This document shows, piece after piece, positions 24,775-32,446 of a stretch of DNA of 64,000 nt. The translations under genes and the position numbers were made by a program. Every line of letters begins with the position of its first letter. The first letter of the stretch is position 1. The notes beneath the pieces were generated by a model. That model was not told where the DNA came from, did not search any database, and was given only the letters and a program-made list of their open reading frames with translations. The stretch comes from Dinoroseobacter sp. (GTDB lineage Bacteria > Pseudomonadota > Alphaproteobacteria > Rhodobacterales > Rhodobacteraceae), in NCBI GenBank assembly GCA_017643385.1, contig JAEPNN010000001.1, positions 248,001 through 312,000 on the forward strand, written 5' to 3'.

Positions 24775-26068
24775 CCCACAGACCGATCAAGAGGGTTTGT
24801 TTGCCTCTGTAGTTTCGGGGTTTGCAAAAGCATTTGGAACATCGCTTATAACCCGCGCGTTGCAGTTGCTGCTCGCGGTTGCATTGGTGCGCGCAATTGG
24901 CGATGGGGGCTATGGCGCCTATCTATTTGCAGGTGGTGTTGCATTGATTGGCGGAAGGCTTGGTGCGTTGGGAACGCCAAACCTGATGCTAAGATTTGTT
25001 CCAGAATACCAAAGTAAGGCGGACTGGTCTGGCCTTTCCGGGCTGTTCCGGAGCTCTGTGCAATTTGCAGCAATTGGCAGCGTTGGCGTGGCGGTAATTC
25101 TGGCGATTGGGGCCGCGCATTTAGGGGGCGAACATCCTCTTACAAAAGGCGTGCTGGTCGGAGCGATACTGGTGCCTTTGGTTGCGCTGAGAGGATTAGC
25201 GCGCGCGCAACTTGTCGCGCTGGGCCATCCGTCCACTGGCGTGTTCCTTGATGGCGGCGTGGTTCCTATCGCAATGCTGCTTATCTTATTAGGATTTGGT
25301 GTCACGATTGATGCGCATTTCGCGTTGTGGGGGCTCGTGGCCTCGTCGGCGTTCGCTGTGTTCTTTGGGGCGTCATTGGTATTGCCAAGAATTCCACAAC
25401 AGGCCCGAGACGCACCCGCCCAGATGCGAACGCGTCTTTGGCTTGGGATCGCTGCGCCAACAATGTTGGGTATGTCGTCGAAACTACTGATGGAAAAAAG
25501 CGACATCCTGATGCTCGCGCCTTTAAGCGGTCTTTCAGATGTTGGTGTATACGGCGCTGCCAGCAGATTGGTGCTGGTTCAAACCATGGCGGCGGTAATC
25601 CTGAACACCGTCGTGGTGCCGCGAATGTCCGAGGCTTTGGCGCAGGATCGGCAGACCAAGGCTGTGTGGATGCTGATTGGTTCATTGGGTTTTGCGTTGG
25701 TGGTGTCTTTACCGATCGCACTCCTGTTCTGGCATATGGGAAAGCCCATTATGGGCTATGTATTTACGCCTGACTTTGCCCATGGGAACGACGTGCTCAG
25801 GGTGCTTGCGCTAGCCCAGGTCTGTGGGGCGCTCAGCGTGCCGCTTTCTGCGTTCCTGATCGTTGCTGGGCGCCAGAACCTTTTTGGCGTGCTGACCTTT
25901 GGGGCGCTTTCAGTGAATGTCATGGGTAACTTAATCCTCATCCCTCTCCATGGGGCAGTCGGGGCTGCATGGGCGAGCCTTGTCTCGATGAGTTTGCTTG
26001 TGATCCTGCAATTTACACTGTGCATGAATACCCCCCGTGCGGGACGTCCAGTTTTTGCAACAGAATAG
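24767..26068 (+). CDS. Wzx-like oligosaccharide flippase
   Basis: A 433-residue polytopic membrane protein of the polysaccharide-export MOP superfamily, which moves the lipid-linked repeat unit to the periplasmic face. About 12 hydrophobic segments are seen, beginning at SLITRALQLLLAVALVRAIG, with GLSDVGVYGAASRLVLVQTM as a typical mid-protein stretch. GTG 24767 is the likely start, overlapping the preceding stop by 8 bp, with TTGGAG about 10 bases upstream. The last 313 bp are covered in antisense by the 3' part of the convergent polymerase reading frame. Confidence 0.88.
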   Translation: MDNPQTDQEGLFASVVSGFAKAFGTSLITRALQLLLAVALVRAIGDGGYGAYLFAGGVALIGGRLGALGTPNLMLRFVPEYQSKADWSGLSGLFRSSVQFAAIGSVGVAVILAIGAAHLGGEHPLTKGVLVGAILVPLVALRGLARAQLVALGHPSTGVFLDGGVVPIAMLLILLGFGVTIDAHFALWGLVASSAFAVFFGASLVLPRIPQQARDAPAQMRTRLWLGIAAPTMLGMSSKLLMEKSDILMLAPLSGLSDVGVYGAASRLVLVQTMAAVILNTVVVPRMSEALAQDRQTKAVWMLIGSLGFALVVSLPIALLFWHMGKPIMGYVFTPDFAHGNDVLRVLALAQVCGALSVPLSAFLIVAGRQNLFGVLTFGALSVNVMGNLILIPLHGAVGAAWASLVSMSLLVILQFTLCMNTPRAGRPVFATE

Positions 26069-27450
26069 CGTTTGCGGGAGGCAAGCAGGATCAATCCAAA
26101 GGCTGACGCAATCAGAGTGAGATCAGTCAGAATACGCACCGCCGCTTGCGAAAATGCAGCGTTGACCATCCCTGTCAGTGCAAGCGCAACCGCAACGTAG
26201 ACGGGAGGCAGCAGTACGTTTTTTTTCAAAACCGGTAAGAAACTTGTGGATACAAATCGCAGGGAAAACCCAAACCAAAATGCGCCGAGCATGAACCCAA
26301 CTGGACCAAAATTCATCCATCCTTCGGACAAAACGCTTGGGGGACGACCTGATCGGATTACAGGTTGCCCCAAGATTTCCGCCCTGACGCGTTTGCCAAG
26401 TGAAACATCAGGTTTTTCCGGCCAGAGCTGGCGCGGAATGGGGGCTGTAATCCAGGAGAAGTAGGTCGCACCAAATTGGTAGGGAAGGTTTTCCGGTACT
26501 CCCTGTAGAATGTGTGTTGTTCCGATCAGGGAAAGGCCATTGCCGCTTTCCCCAAGCGCGATTATCGCGTTTGGCATATGAAACGCCTCGGAGTGTCCTT
26601 GGGTTTGCGATCTAAGAGCGGTCATTGTGATGAATGAAAGGCTCGCTATCGTCAAAACCACAGTAAGGCGTCGAGGAGAGATTTCGCGAAAAGATCCAAT
26701 CACGACGAGCAAGCCGAGAAAAATATAAAGAACAGATTCCCTTGAGCTGGCCAGAAAAGGGATCATGCTGGCGGCCAGGGTAAGCGCGAGCGTCGAAAAC
26801 CATGGCAGAGGTTTGCCGTTGCGCAACCAGAAGGAACAACCAATTAACAAAAGGAATAATGAGAGGTCACCCATCATCCGGTAGTATGCGCCGCTGCCAT
26901 GCACAGTGCCAGACGCGGTGGTGATCTGCACACTCCGTTTGGCCGATAGCGCTTCTAGCCCGCCTGTGACGCCGACAAACAAGACTGTTGCGAGTGCGGT
27001 CAACAATATCCCGATAAATGTAGCGATCTGAATTCCACGTGCGCTAATTCCGGCACCGGTCGGTAAAAATTGTTCGATTGGTATGCGTCGCCGGCAAGAC
27101 GCATAGCCGCATCCGATCAAAAAGGTTCCAAAAATATACCAAAAACTGCCTTCCATAATGACCGAGTTAGACAGGCCATTCAGGATGAAACGAAGGCGGT
27201 CGCTTTGGTAAAAGGCCAGCAGATAAGACGGTATTATCGCGCCTACGATCACATAGACGACCACCAGCAGCAGCGGATCAAGGGCAGGAACGCTTCGTTT
27301 GAATGCCAGTGGTGGCAATAGCAGCGTGACCACGGAAAGGTGCGATAACGCAATTATTTGCGCAGGTCCGTCAAGCCAAGGAGCGACCAGAACCGCAATT
27401 ACGCCAAGGACCGAATTCAGACCCAGTATGATCCAAAGGAACCGAGTCAT
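25756..27450 (-). CDS. Wzy-like polysaccharide polymerase with antisense 3' extension
   Basis: A 564-residue polytopic protein of the O-antigen/oligosaccharide-repeat polymerase type. About ten or more membrane segments run from the start (RFLWIILGLNSVLGVIAVLV) to a last one ending ASAFGLILLASRK near residue 455. A periplasmic loop holds FSWITAPIPRQLWPEKP, like other Wzy-type proteins. The final roughly 105 codons lie opposite the flippase gene and read as low-complexity, Ser/Thr/Pro-rich sequence, so they look like read-through after loss of an original stop near 26080. It starts inside the stop of the sulfotransferase gene (ATGA). Confidence 0.85.
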   Translation of the reverse strand: MTRFLWIILGLNSVLGVIAVLVAPWLDGPAQIIALSHLSVVTLLLPPLAFKRSVPALDPLLLVVVYVIVGAIIPSYLLAFYQSDRLRFILNGLSNSVIMEGSFWYIFGTFLIGCGYASCRRRIPIEQFLPTGAGISARGIQIATFIGILLTALATVLFVGVTGGLEALSAKRSVQITTASGTVHGSGAYYRMMGDLSLFLLLIGCSFWLRNGKPLPWFSTLALTLAASMIPFLASSRESVLYIFLGLLVVIGSFREISPRRLTVVLTIASLSFITMTALRSQTQGHSEAFHMPNAIIALGESGNGLSLIGTTHILQGVPENLPYQFGATYFSWITAPIPRQLWPEKPDVSLGKRVRAEILGQPVIRSGRPPSVLSEGWMNFGPVGFMLGAFWFGFSLRFVSTSFLPVLKKNVLLPPVYVAVALALTGMVNAAFSQAAVRILTDLTLIASAFGLILLASRKRYSVAKTGRPARGVFMHSVNCRITSKLIETRLAHAAPTAPWRGMRIKLPMTFTESAPKVSTPKRFWRPATIRNAESGTLSAPQTWASASTLSTSFPWAKSGVNT

Positions 27451-28229
27451 TCTCGTAAATGTTCTTCAAGAAGTGCCAGCGTAGAGGGCGATAGCTGCTC
27501 AGTGGATTGCACGGCTTTTGGAAGTATCCAGGCTTTTGCCAAAGAGCGTATGGAGTACGGCACGAATGGCTTCACATAGGAATAGTATAGCTGAGAATGG
27601 ACAAGACTGGACAGACTGCCACCTGGCGGGACGATTGGTTTGTCGCGTGTTGCGTTCCGGTGCGTGGCGACACTAGTCTCTGGGGTTGGCAGCTCAAGAA
27701 AATCCGAAATTTGCTGCACTACAGCTTCTTTCTTGGTGACGTAGTCTTCGAATCTGAGCACGAGAATCTGGTTATCGGCAAATTCAGCGCGCCAAGCTGC
27801 CAGCTGCCATTCGTAGCGGCTGTACGAGATATACTCGGTTTCGAGCACTGCAGAATTCATGGACCGTGTTTCAAGGCCCAGACCCCACAAATGGCGATAT
27901 TGGCTGATTATGCGTCCAATCGGGTCTCGCGTGAGATAAATGATCCGGATGTCCGGTCCAAGAACGTGCCTCGCCCGTCTTGCTACACCTTTATAGGTTG
28001 GCATCATTGAATATGCAGTCGACGCTTCTCCACGCCACTTCATAGCCCCGCCGCGTGAAAACTTTGACGCATAGCTGGCGCGGCCCTCTTCCGTTTCCAC
28101 GTAATCGGTAAGCAGGTCGTTCGGCTCTTTCTCCGGGCACATAAAGATGCCATCGAAGTTTGAAAGATCCTCATAAAGAGACGTCGTGCCAGCCTTCATG
28201 GCACCAATCAGAAGGAGATTTGGCAGCAT
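27447..28229 (-). CDS. Sulfotransferase-family protein 4 (polysaccharide locus)
   Basis: A 260-residue sulfotransferase of the heparan/NodH-like type. The first 20 residues hold the PAPS 5'-loop (NLLLIGAMKAGTTSLYEDL), and the 3'-phosphate motif is in IIYLTRDPIGRIISQYRHLW. A WRGEASTAYSMMP segment and FEDYVTKKEAVVQQISDFL follow, both typical of the family. It starts 2 bp after the glycosyltransferase stop and its own stop overlaps the polymerase start. Within this operon it probably sulfates the repeat unit or the growing polymer. The exact acceptor is unknown. Confidence 0.88.
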   Translation of the reverse strand: MLPNLLLIGAMKAGTTSLYEDLSNFDGIFMCPEKEPNDLLTDYVETEEGRASYASKFSRGGAMKWRGEASTAYSMMPTYKGVARRARHVLGPDIRIIYLTRDPIGRIISQYRHLWGLGLETRSMNSAVLETEYISYSRYEWQLAAWRAEFADNQILVLRFEDYVTKKEAVVQQISDFLELPTPETSVATHRNATRDKPIVPPGGSLSSLVHSQLYYSYVKPFVPYSIRSLAKAWILPKAVQSTEQLSPSTLALLEEHLRE

Positions 28230-28231
28230 TC

Positions 28232-29275
28232 TCAGGCCCCAAACCTGTTGACGATATCCCTCAGGGTTCTGCTGTCCTGTTCCAAATGCCGGTCAAAAAC
28301 AGATTTGGCGTGGAGGACCGCATTTGCATATGATGCGGGATGATGGATCCAGCGCGAGATCAGACGCGCTGCCTCGCAAGCGAAGCTTTCCTGGCTCAAG
28401 ATCCAATCTGGTGTGTCGAGTTGCTCGGGTATGCATCCACGCGGTGTGGCCAATACTGGTATAGCTGCAGCAAGGGCCTCAAAGATCACAAGCGGCTGTG
28501 CCTCGTTCGGGTATCGAGTTGGAAATAACAGGATATCAATGTCTCGAAAGAACTGTTTCTTGTCTGAGCCATAGACTGCCCCGAGCCATCTGCGTTTCAA
28601 AGGGGCCTCCTCAACAAACCTTGATATCGTCTTTTGAACATCGGGGGTCGCGGGCCCTGCAATATCAATCTCGATTTCGGGGATCGTACGTGTGGTTTCC
28701 ATCACCTCCTCGACGCCTTTTTGGGTTGTGATGTTTGAAAGAAAACCTAAGCGTTTGACCCGGGTGCGACGGTCAACGATCTCCGGCTTTTGCACGAAAG
28801 GACTGTTGCCGAGTACGTATATGTCATCATGCCGATCGTAGAGTGCATGGTACGATCTTTTCATATTCTGAGACAACATGATGTGCGAAACGCAGCAGGG
28901 AAGAGCGTTCAGAAACTTCGCAAATCTGACATCATAGTCATTCAAATAACTAAAAACATGGTGATGCAGCAGAATGCGCTGATACCGACCCATCAAACGG
29001 GCCTCCAGGGCGTTCAGATGCAGCCCACGCCCGGCATCTGGGACGAAATAGAGTTTGCCACTGCCTTGCTGTACTTGTCGCGCAAAACCGATATGACGCC
29101 AGCTGGGCCAAAGCAAGTTTGGTAGAACTGCTGGCCGTGTAACGCCGCCTTCAGCATTTAGCAGCTCCAGCATTTTTCTGCTGACTTTCGTCATCCCATT
29201 TAACGGTGGCGGCAGCGCAACCGCCGCGTAAATTCGGGGAGGGCACTGCCGAAACTTATTCTCGTCAAATGGCAT
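28232..29275 (-). CDS. Glycosyltransferase family 4-like protein
   Basis: A 347-residue GT-B glycosyltransferase. The N-terminal domain opens with YAAVALPPPLNGMTKVSRKM, a glycine-containing loop typical of GT4 enzymes, and has a His-rich stretch RILLHHHVFSYL. The C-terminal domain shows KRLGFLSNITTQKGVEEVME and the acidic retaining-enzyme region LFPTRYPNEAQPLVIFEALA. No membrane segment is obvious. It sits 9 bp after the head-spike fibre-like gene and 2 bp before a sulfotransferase gene, so all belong to one leftward unit. Sugar specificity cannot be read from sequence. Confidence 0.88.
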   Translation of the reverse strand: MPFDENKFRQCPPRIYAAVALPPPLNGMTKVSRKMLELLNAEGGVTRPAVLPNLLWPSWRHIGFARQVQQGSGKLYFVPDAGRGLHLNALEARLMGRYQRILLHHHVFSYLNDYDVRFAKFLNALPCCVSHIMLSQNMKRSYHALYDRHDDIYVLGNSPFVQKPEIVDRRTRVKRLGFLSNITTQKGVEEVMETTRTIPEIEIDIAGPATPDVQKTISRFVEEAPLKRRWLGAVYGSDKKQFFRDIDILLFPTRYPNEAQPLVIFEALAAAIPVLATPRGCIPEQLDTPDWILSQESFACEAARLISRWIHHPASYANAVLHAKSVFDRHLEQDSRTLRDIVNRFGA

Positions 29276-29284
29276 TTTTTGGCT

Positions 29285-29908
29285 CTATGGGTCGTAGTTT
29301 TCTAGATCCGTATCAGCAAGTGCGCTTGCCCATAGAACCACCAAGTCTACGCGACCTGAAACAGGAGGCTCACCCGCAGCCGATCTCAGGAAAAGTCTGT
29401 TCAACCCAGCAGGCACCCCACCTGCCGTATCGAATTGTGTGATCGCACCTGGCATCGCTGCGGCAAAGTCATGCGGGGCGAAACGGATTGTGCTTTCGAA
29501 CGGGCTGCCCGTGCTCACCGTCGGATCGGGAAAGCTGGCTGAAAATCGCACTACGTCGGATTGGCGTGAGATCACTCGGACTTGTGACGTAGACTTTTGA
29601 ATCATCAACGATTGGCGATTGCTTGGATCGCCATCCGTTCCAACCTCGACAAGGCGGGGAAAGGTCGCCGGTTCACCGGCGTAATCGAGATGTCCACGTG
29701 CGTGGAGGGTAAAGCCGGAGCTTAGATCAAGCCCCGTCAAATCGATGGTCCAGCCATTGAGGGCCGTCGCACCGTGAAGGCGACCGCCCTCTCCCTCTAG
29801 GACAAGATCAGGCAGTGCACCCGATATCGCTGCGTAACTGCGCCACCAAGGCAAACTATCGCCGCGTCGTGAGATATTGGTGACACCAAGCTCAAAGCCC
29901 AAATTCAT
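29285..29908 (-). CDS. ghsB: GTA head-spike fibre-like protein (Rcc01080-like)
   Basis: A 207-residue, mostly beta-strand protein without signal peptide or membrane segments. The strand-rich stretch LDLSSGFTLHARGHLDYAG and the C-terminal SGRVDLVVLWASALADTDLE suggest a jelly-roll or concanavalin-like fold, as in carbohydrate-binding virion proteins. I assign it as the fibre partner mainly from its 4-bp overlap with the spike-base gene, because the Rhodobacter capsulatus GTA fibre gene (rcc01080, ghsB) follows the base gene (rcc01079, ghsA) in the same way. There the spike binds the capsule. Here it is followed 9 bp later by a glycosyltransferase gene. The fibre assignment is weaker than the base assignment. 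Confidence 0.62.
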   Translation of the reverse strand: MNLGFELGVTNISRRGDSLPWWRSYAAISGALPDLVLEGEGGRLHGATALNGWTIDLTGLDLSSGFTLHARGHLDYAGEPATFPRLVEVGTDGDPSNRQSLMIQKSTSQVRVISRQSDVVRFSASFPDPTVSTGSPFESTIRFAPHDFAAAMPGAITQFDTAGGVPAGLNRLFLRSAAGEPPVSGRVDLVVLWASALADTDLENYDP

Positions 29909-30171
29909 TGGATCACCAATGCGTGGATTCCTGCAGCTGTGGTTCCAGTCGCATTCACGCGGCGGACGCCAAGCGGCAGAACCATGAAATCGGGGACCGT
30001 AAGACTACGCGTTTCACCTGCCTCGGTGACCAGAGACAGATCGCCGCCTGCCTCGATATAGAGCGAGACAGCAGTTGTCGTTAGATCAGTGGTGTCGTTT
30101 GGGGAAACTGGCATCAGGTCGCGCGCAGGTCCGCTGAGCGGAACCAGCCGGCTGGCGAATGGGTTGGTCAT
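29905..30171 (-). CDS. ghsA: GTA head-spike base protein, Rcc01079 family
   Basis: An 88-residue protein that fits the spike-base family of the Rhodobacter capsulatus gene transfer agent. Recalled family features are an NPF start, the segment LSGPARDLMPVSPNDTTDL, an AVSLYIEAGGDLSLVT strand pair and the ending LPLGVRRVNATGTTAAGIHA; all are present. In RcGTA the base anchors fibres on the capsid and the spikes aid attachment to capsulated cells. The start at 30171 has AAGGA about nine bases upstream; an ATG-type start at 30234 would add residues unlike the family. It is the first gene of a leftward operon with fibre, glycosyltransferase, sulfotransferase and polymerase genes. No other GTA structural gene is in the window. 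Confidence 0.8.
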   Translation of the reverse strand: MTNPFASRLVPLSGPARDLMPVSPNDTTDLTTTAVSLYIEAGGDLSLVTEAGETRSLTVPDFMVLPLGVRRVNATGTTAAGIHALVIQ

Positions 30172-30227
30172 GGACGGATCCTTTCGGGAAGGCATGAGAT
30201 CATGCGAGCGAACCTGTCCAAAATTGG

Positions 30228-30241
30228 TTAACACTTGTTAA
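30228..30241. promoter_or_regulatory. Near-consensus CtrA-type half-site pair between ghsA and wza-like genes
   Basis: TTAA (30228-30231), six bases, TTAA (30238-30241). Read on the minus strand with seven-base spacing it is TTTA-N7-TTAACC, one mismatch from the CtrA consensus. It lies 57 bp upstream of the ghsA-like start and about 140 bp upstream of the export lipoprotein gene. CtrA affects GTA production in relatives, but direct binding here is a guess. Confidence 0.3.
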
Positions 30242-30379
30242 ACCTTGCGCACGTTACAGCGATTGATTGTGCAACACTGTTGTCTCAGTTTTGAGAATTC
30301 TCATTGCGGATCCTATTTGGGGGTACCGCAATTCAAAGCCGCGGGTTAAGCAAAAAGCCTGTCGGTTTTGGGGGGCAAC

Positions 30380-31438
30380 ATGCGTAGGTGTTTGGTTATG
30401 TGCTTTGCACTGTGTCTCGCAGCTTGCACAAATGGCACCACTATTTTTCCGATAGATGAAAGTGGCCAAAGCCAACTTGCAGAGAACGTAGTTGTTACGC
30501 GTCTTGATGCCTCAAACATAAGACAATTTTCCAATCCTGACCGCGCGCCACTTGCTGCAAGCTTAAATACTTCGAGGCACTGGGAATACAGAATTGGACC
30601 AGGTGATGTCCTTGTTGTAACGGTCTTCGGCCAGCCAGATTTGAATGTGCCTGCCGGTTCCCAACGTAGTGCGGTCGACCCTGGTTTTGCGGTGCAGGCA
30701 GATGGGACCTTTTTTTATCCTTTCATCGGCTCAGTTTTGGCAAACAACAGAACCATTTCTGATGTTCGAACTGAGTTATCGACACGTCTGGCTGAGTACA
30801 TTCCAAATCCGCAAGTCGATATTCGTGTTGGGGCGTTTAATTCGCAAAGTGTTCTCGTAGGCGGTGAAGTTAAGTCTGCAAACACGCAAGCGCTCACGAC
30901 GGTGCCACTTACACTATTGGGAGCGATCAACGCAGCGGGCGGTATTTCAGAAGATGGTGATCTGACAAGGGTCGCATTACAGCGCGGTGATCATGTAACG
31001 CGCATTGATGTCACTGGGTTCCTTGAACGTGGCTATCGCCAAAATAACCCCATTTTGCGTAATGGTGATACTGTCATTGTCCCAAAGCTAAGGGCGCTAG
31101 AGGCGTTTCTGCTCGGAGAAATTGCGGACCCAGCCACAATCGATCTTTCCAACGATCGGATAAGCTTAACACAGGCTTTGACACGGCAGGGAGGGTTGCG
31201 AGACGGTCGCGCAGATGCACGGGGCGTCTTTGTGTTTAGGGCGGGTCTAGATGACCAAATGAATGTGTTTCAACTCGATACCAGCTCACCTACAGGGTTG
31301 CTGTTAGGTACACGGTTCTCATTGGAACCCGGTGATGTAGTTTATGTTACAAGCACTGCCCTTCAGCGCTGGAACGATACGATCACACGGATTCTGCCCA
31401 CAGTGCAGGCTGTCTCGATCTCGGAGAGTCTACGCTGA
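30380..31438 (+). CDS. Wza-like polysaccharide export lipoprotein
   Basis: A 352-residue outer-membrane export protein. A lipoprotein signal peptide ends at LCLAAC, with Cys as the lipidated residue. The Poly_export domain is at WEYRIGPGDVLVVTVFGQPD and is followed by two SLBB-like repeats, SVLVGGEVKSANTQALTTVP and AFLLGEIADPATIDLSNDRI. Such proteins form the outer-membrane channel for capsule or exopolysaccharide and dock on the Wzc-type autokinase. The start at 30380 is fixed by a GGGGGG run four bases before the ATG. It is divergent from the head-spike operon, 208 bp apart. Confidence 0.93.
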   Translation: MRRCLVMCFALCLAACTNGTTIFPIDESGQSQLAENVVVTRLDASNIRQFSNPDRAPLAASLNTSRHWEYRIGPGDVLVVTVFGQPDLNVPAGSQRSAVDPGFAVQADGTFFYPFIGSVLANNRTISDVRTELSTRLAEYIPNPQVDIRVGAFNSQSVLVGGEVKSANTQALTTVPLTLLGAINAAGGISEDGDLTRVALQRGDHVTRIDVTGFLERGYRQNNPILRNGDTVIVPKLRALEAFLLGEIADPATIDLSNDRISLTQALTRQGGLRDGRADARGVFVFRAGLDDQMNVFQLDTSSPTGLLLGTRFSLEPGDVVYVTSTALQRWNDTITRILPTVQAVSISESLR

Positions 31439-31537
31439 TCTATAGGCACAAGATCCAGAAATATGCCGAGTGTCGCTTTAAGCTTTTTTAAAAATTCGGC
31501 GTAGCTCCTCGACAACTTTGCCTAAGGCGGGCATTTC

Positions 31538-32446
31538 ATGCGCATGGACGGCTTCTGGCAACGCATTCTGCACTTCGCGATCTTTGTGCCAATTTGGATT
31601 TTCCTCAATTTGGCAAAGTGCGTTCCCTTTCAGGTCCGATCGCGGGTGGGCGGCGCACTCGTGCAGTTTGCTTCGGTTGCCGTTCCGGGCATCCGAAAGC
31701 GTATTGAAGGCAACATTGAACTGGTGTTTCCCCAGATGACCCGAGAAGAGGTTCGCGTCTTGCGCAATCGCAATACGCGTACGATGGGGCGAACTCTAAC
31801 TGAAATTCTGTTCAACGAGGATCAGTTGGCGCATCATGTTCCGTTTCACGTATCGGGTGAGGGACTTGAGGCAATCAAGTCCGCCGACGAAGCCGGCCAA
31901 GGTGTTATTCTGGTCAGTGGCCATTTTGGACAGTGGGACGCCACCCGTATTTTTCTCAAAGAACAGGGCCTCGAAACCGGTGCGATTTATCGTCCGAACA
32001 ACAATACTTACTACGAACCCTACTTCGTTCGTGGGATTGAAGCGGCAGGCAAACCGATCTTCCCCAAAGGTGCCGATGGACTGAAAGGGATGATCCGGCA
32101 TTTGAGAAAAGGTGGACGCGTAGCTATACTGGCTGATCAACATCTCGACGAAGGTGCCAGATTACCTTTGCTGGGGCGTCCGTCGATGACAACCCTGTCT
32201 CCAGCGCAGTTAGCAATCCGTCACAAGGCGCTTCTTGTCCCTGTTTGGAGCGTCCGCGATGACGACGGGGCATGCATGAACATCTTGCTCGAATCGCCAA
32301 TACCTCATGGCACACCGGAAGAAATGATGACGACATTCAACGCGCGTTTGGAGGTGCAAGTGAGGGCACACCCCGAACAGTGGCTGTGGGCGCACCGTAG
32401 ATGGAAGAAACACGGGACGCATGTCTACAAAAAGCGCTCAGCTTAG
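31538..32446 (+). CDS. LpxL/HtrB-type lysophospholipid acyltransferase family protein
   Basis: A 302-residue acyltransferase related to the lipid A late acyltransferases. An N-terminal membrane anchor lies near ILHFAIFVPIWIFLNLA. The catalytic HX4D motif is in VILVSGHFGQWDATRIFL, later conserved blocks are RKGGRVAILADQHLDEG and the C-terminal PEQWLWAHRRWKKHG. It probably acylates lipid A or a related lipid from acyl-ACP at the inner membrane. It follows the export lipoprotein gene by about 100 bp and converges on a DMT exporter gene with a 9-bp overlap. Whether it serves lipid A or a capsule anchor is open. Confidence 0.9.
   Translation: MRMDGFWQRILHFAIFVPIWIFLNLAKCVPFQVRSRVGGALVQFASVAVPGIRKRIEGNIELVFPQMTREEVRVLRNRNTRTMGRTLTEILFNEDQLAHHVPFHVSGEGLEAIKSADEAGQGVILVSGHFGQWDATRIFLKEQGLETGAIYRPNNNTYYEPYFVRGIEAAGKPIFPKGADGLKGMIRHLRKGGRVAILADQHLDEGARLPLLGRPSMTTLSPAQLAIRHKALLVPVWSVRDDDGACMNILLESPIPHGTPEEMMTTFNARLEVQVRAHPEQWLWAHRRWKKHGTHVYKKRSA

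Noticed and set aside
29285-30234. A prophage in the polysaccharide locus
   Set aside because: Only the two spike-like genes are present; there is no integrase, terminase, capsid or tail gene, and the neighbours are polysaccharide genes.
31439-31537. Terminator after the Wza-like gene
   Set aside because: The T-rich stretch near 31484 is not preceded by a good GC stem; the possible GCCGA/TCGGC pair is too short and widely spaced.
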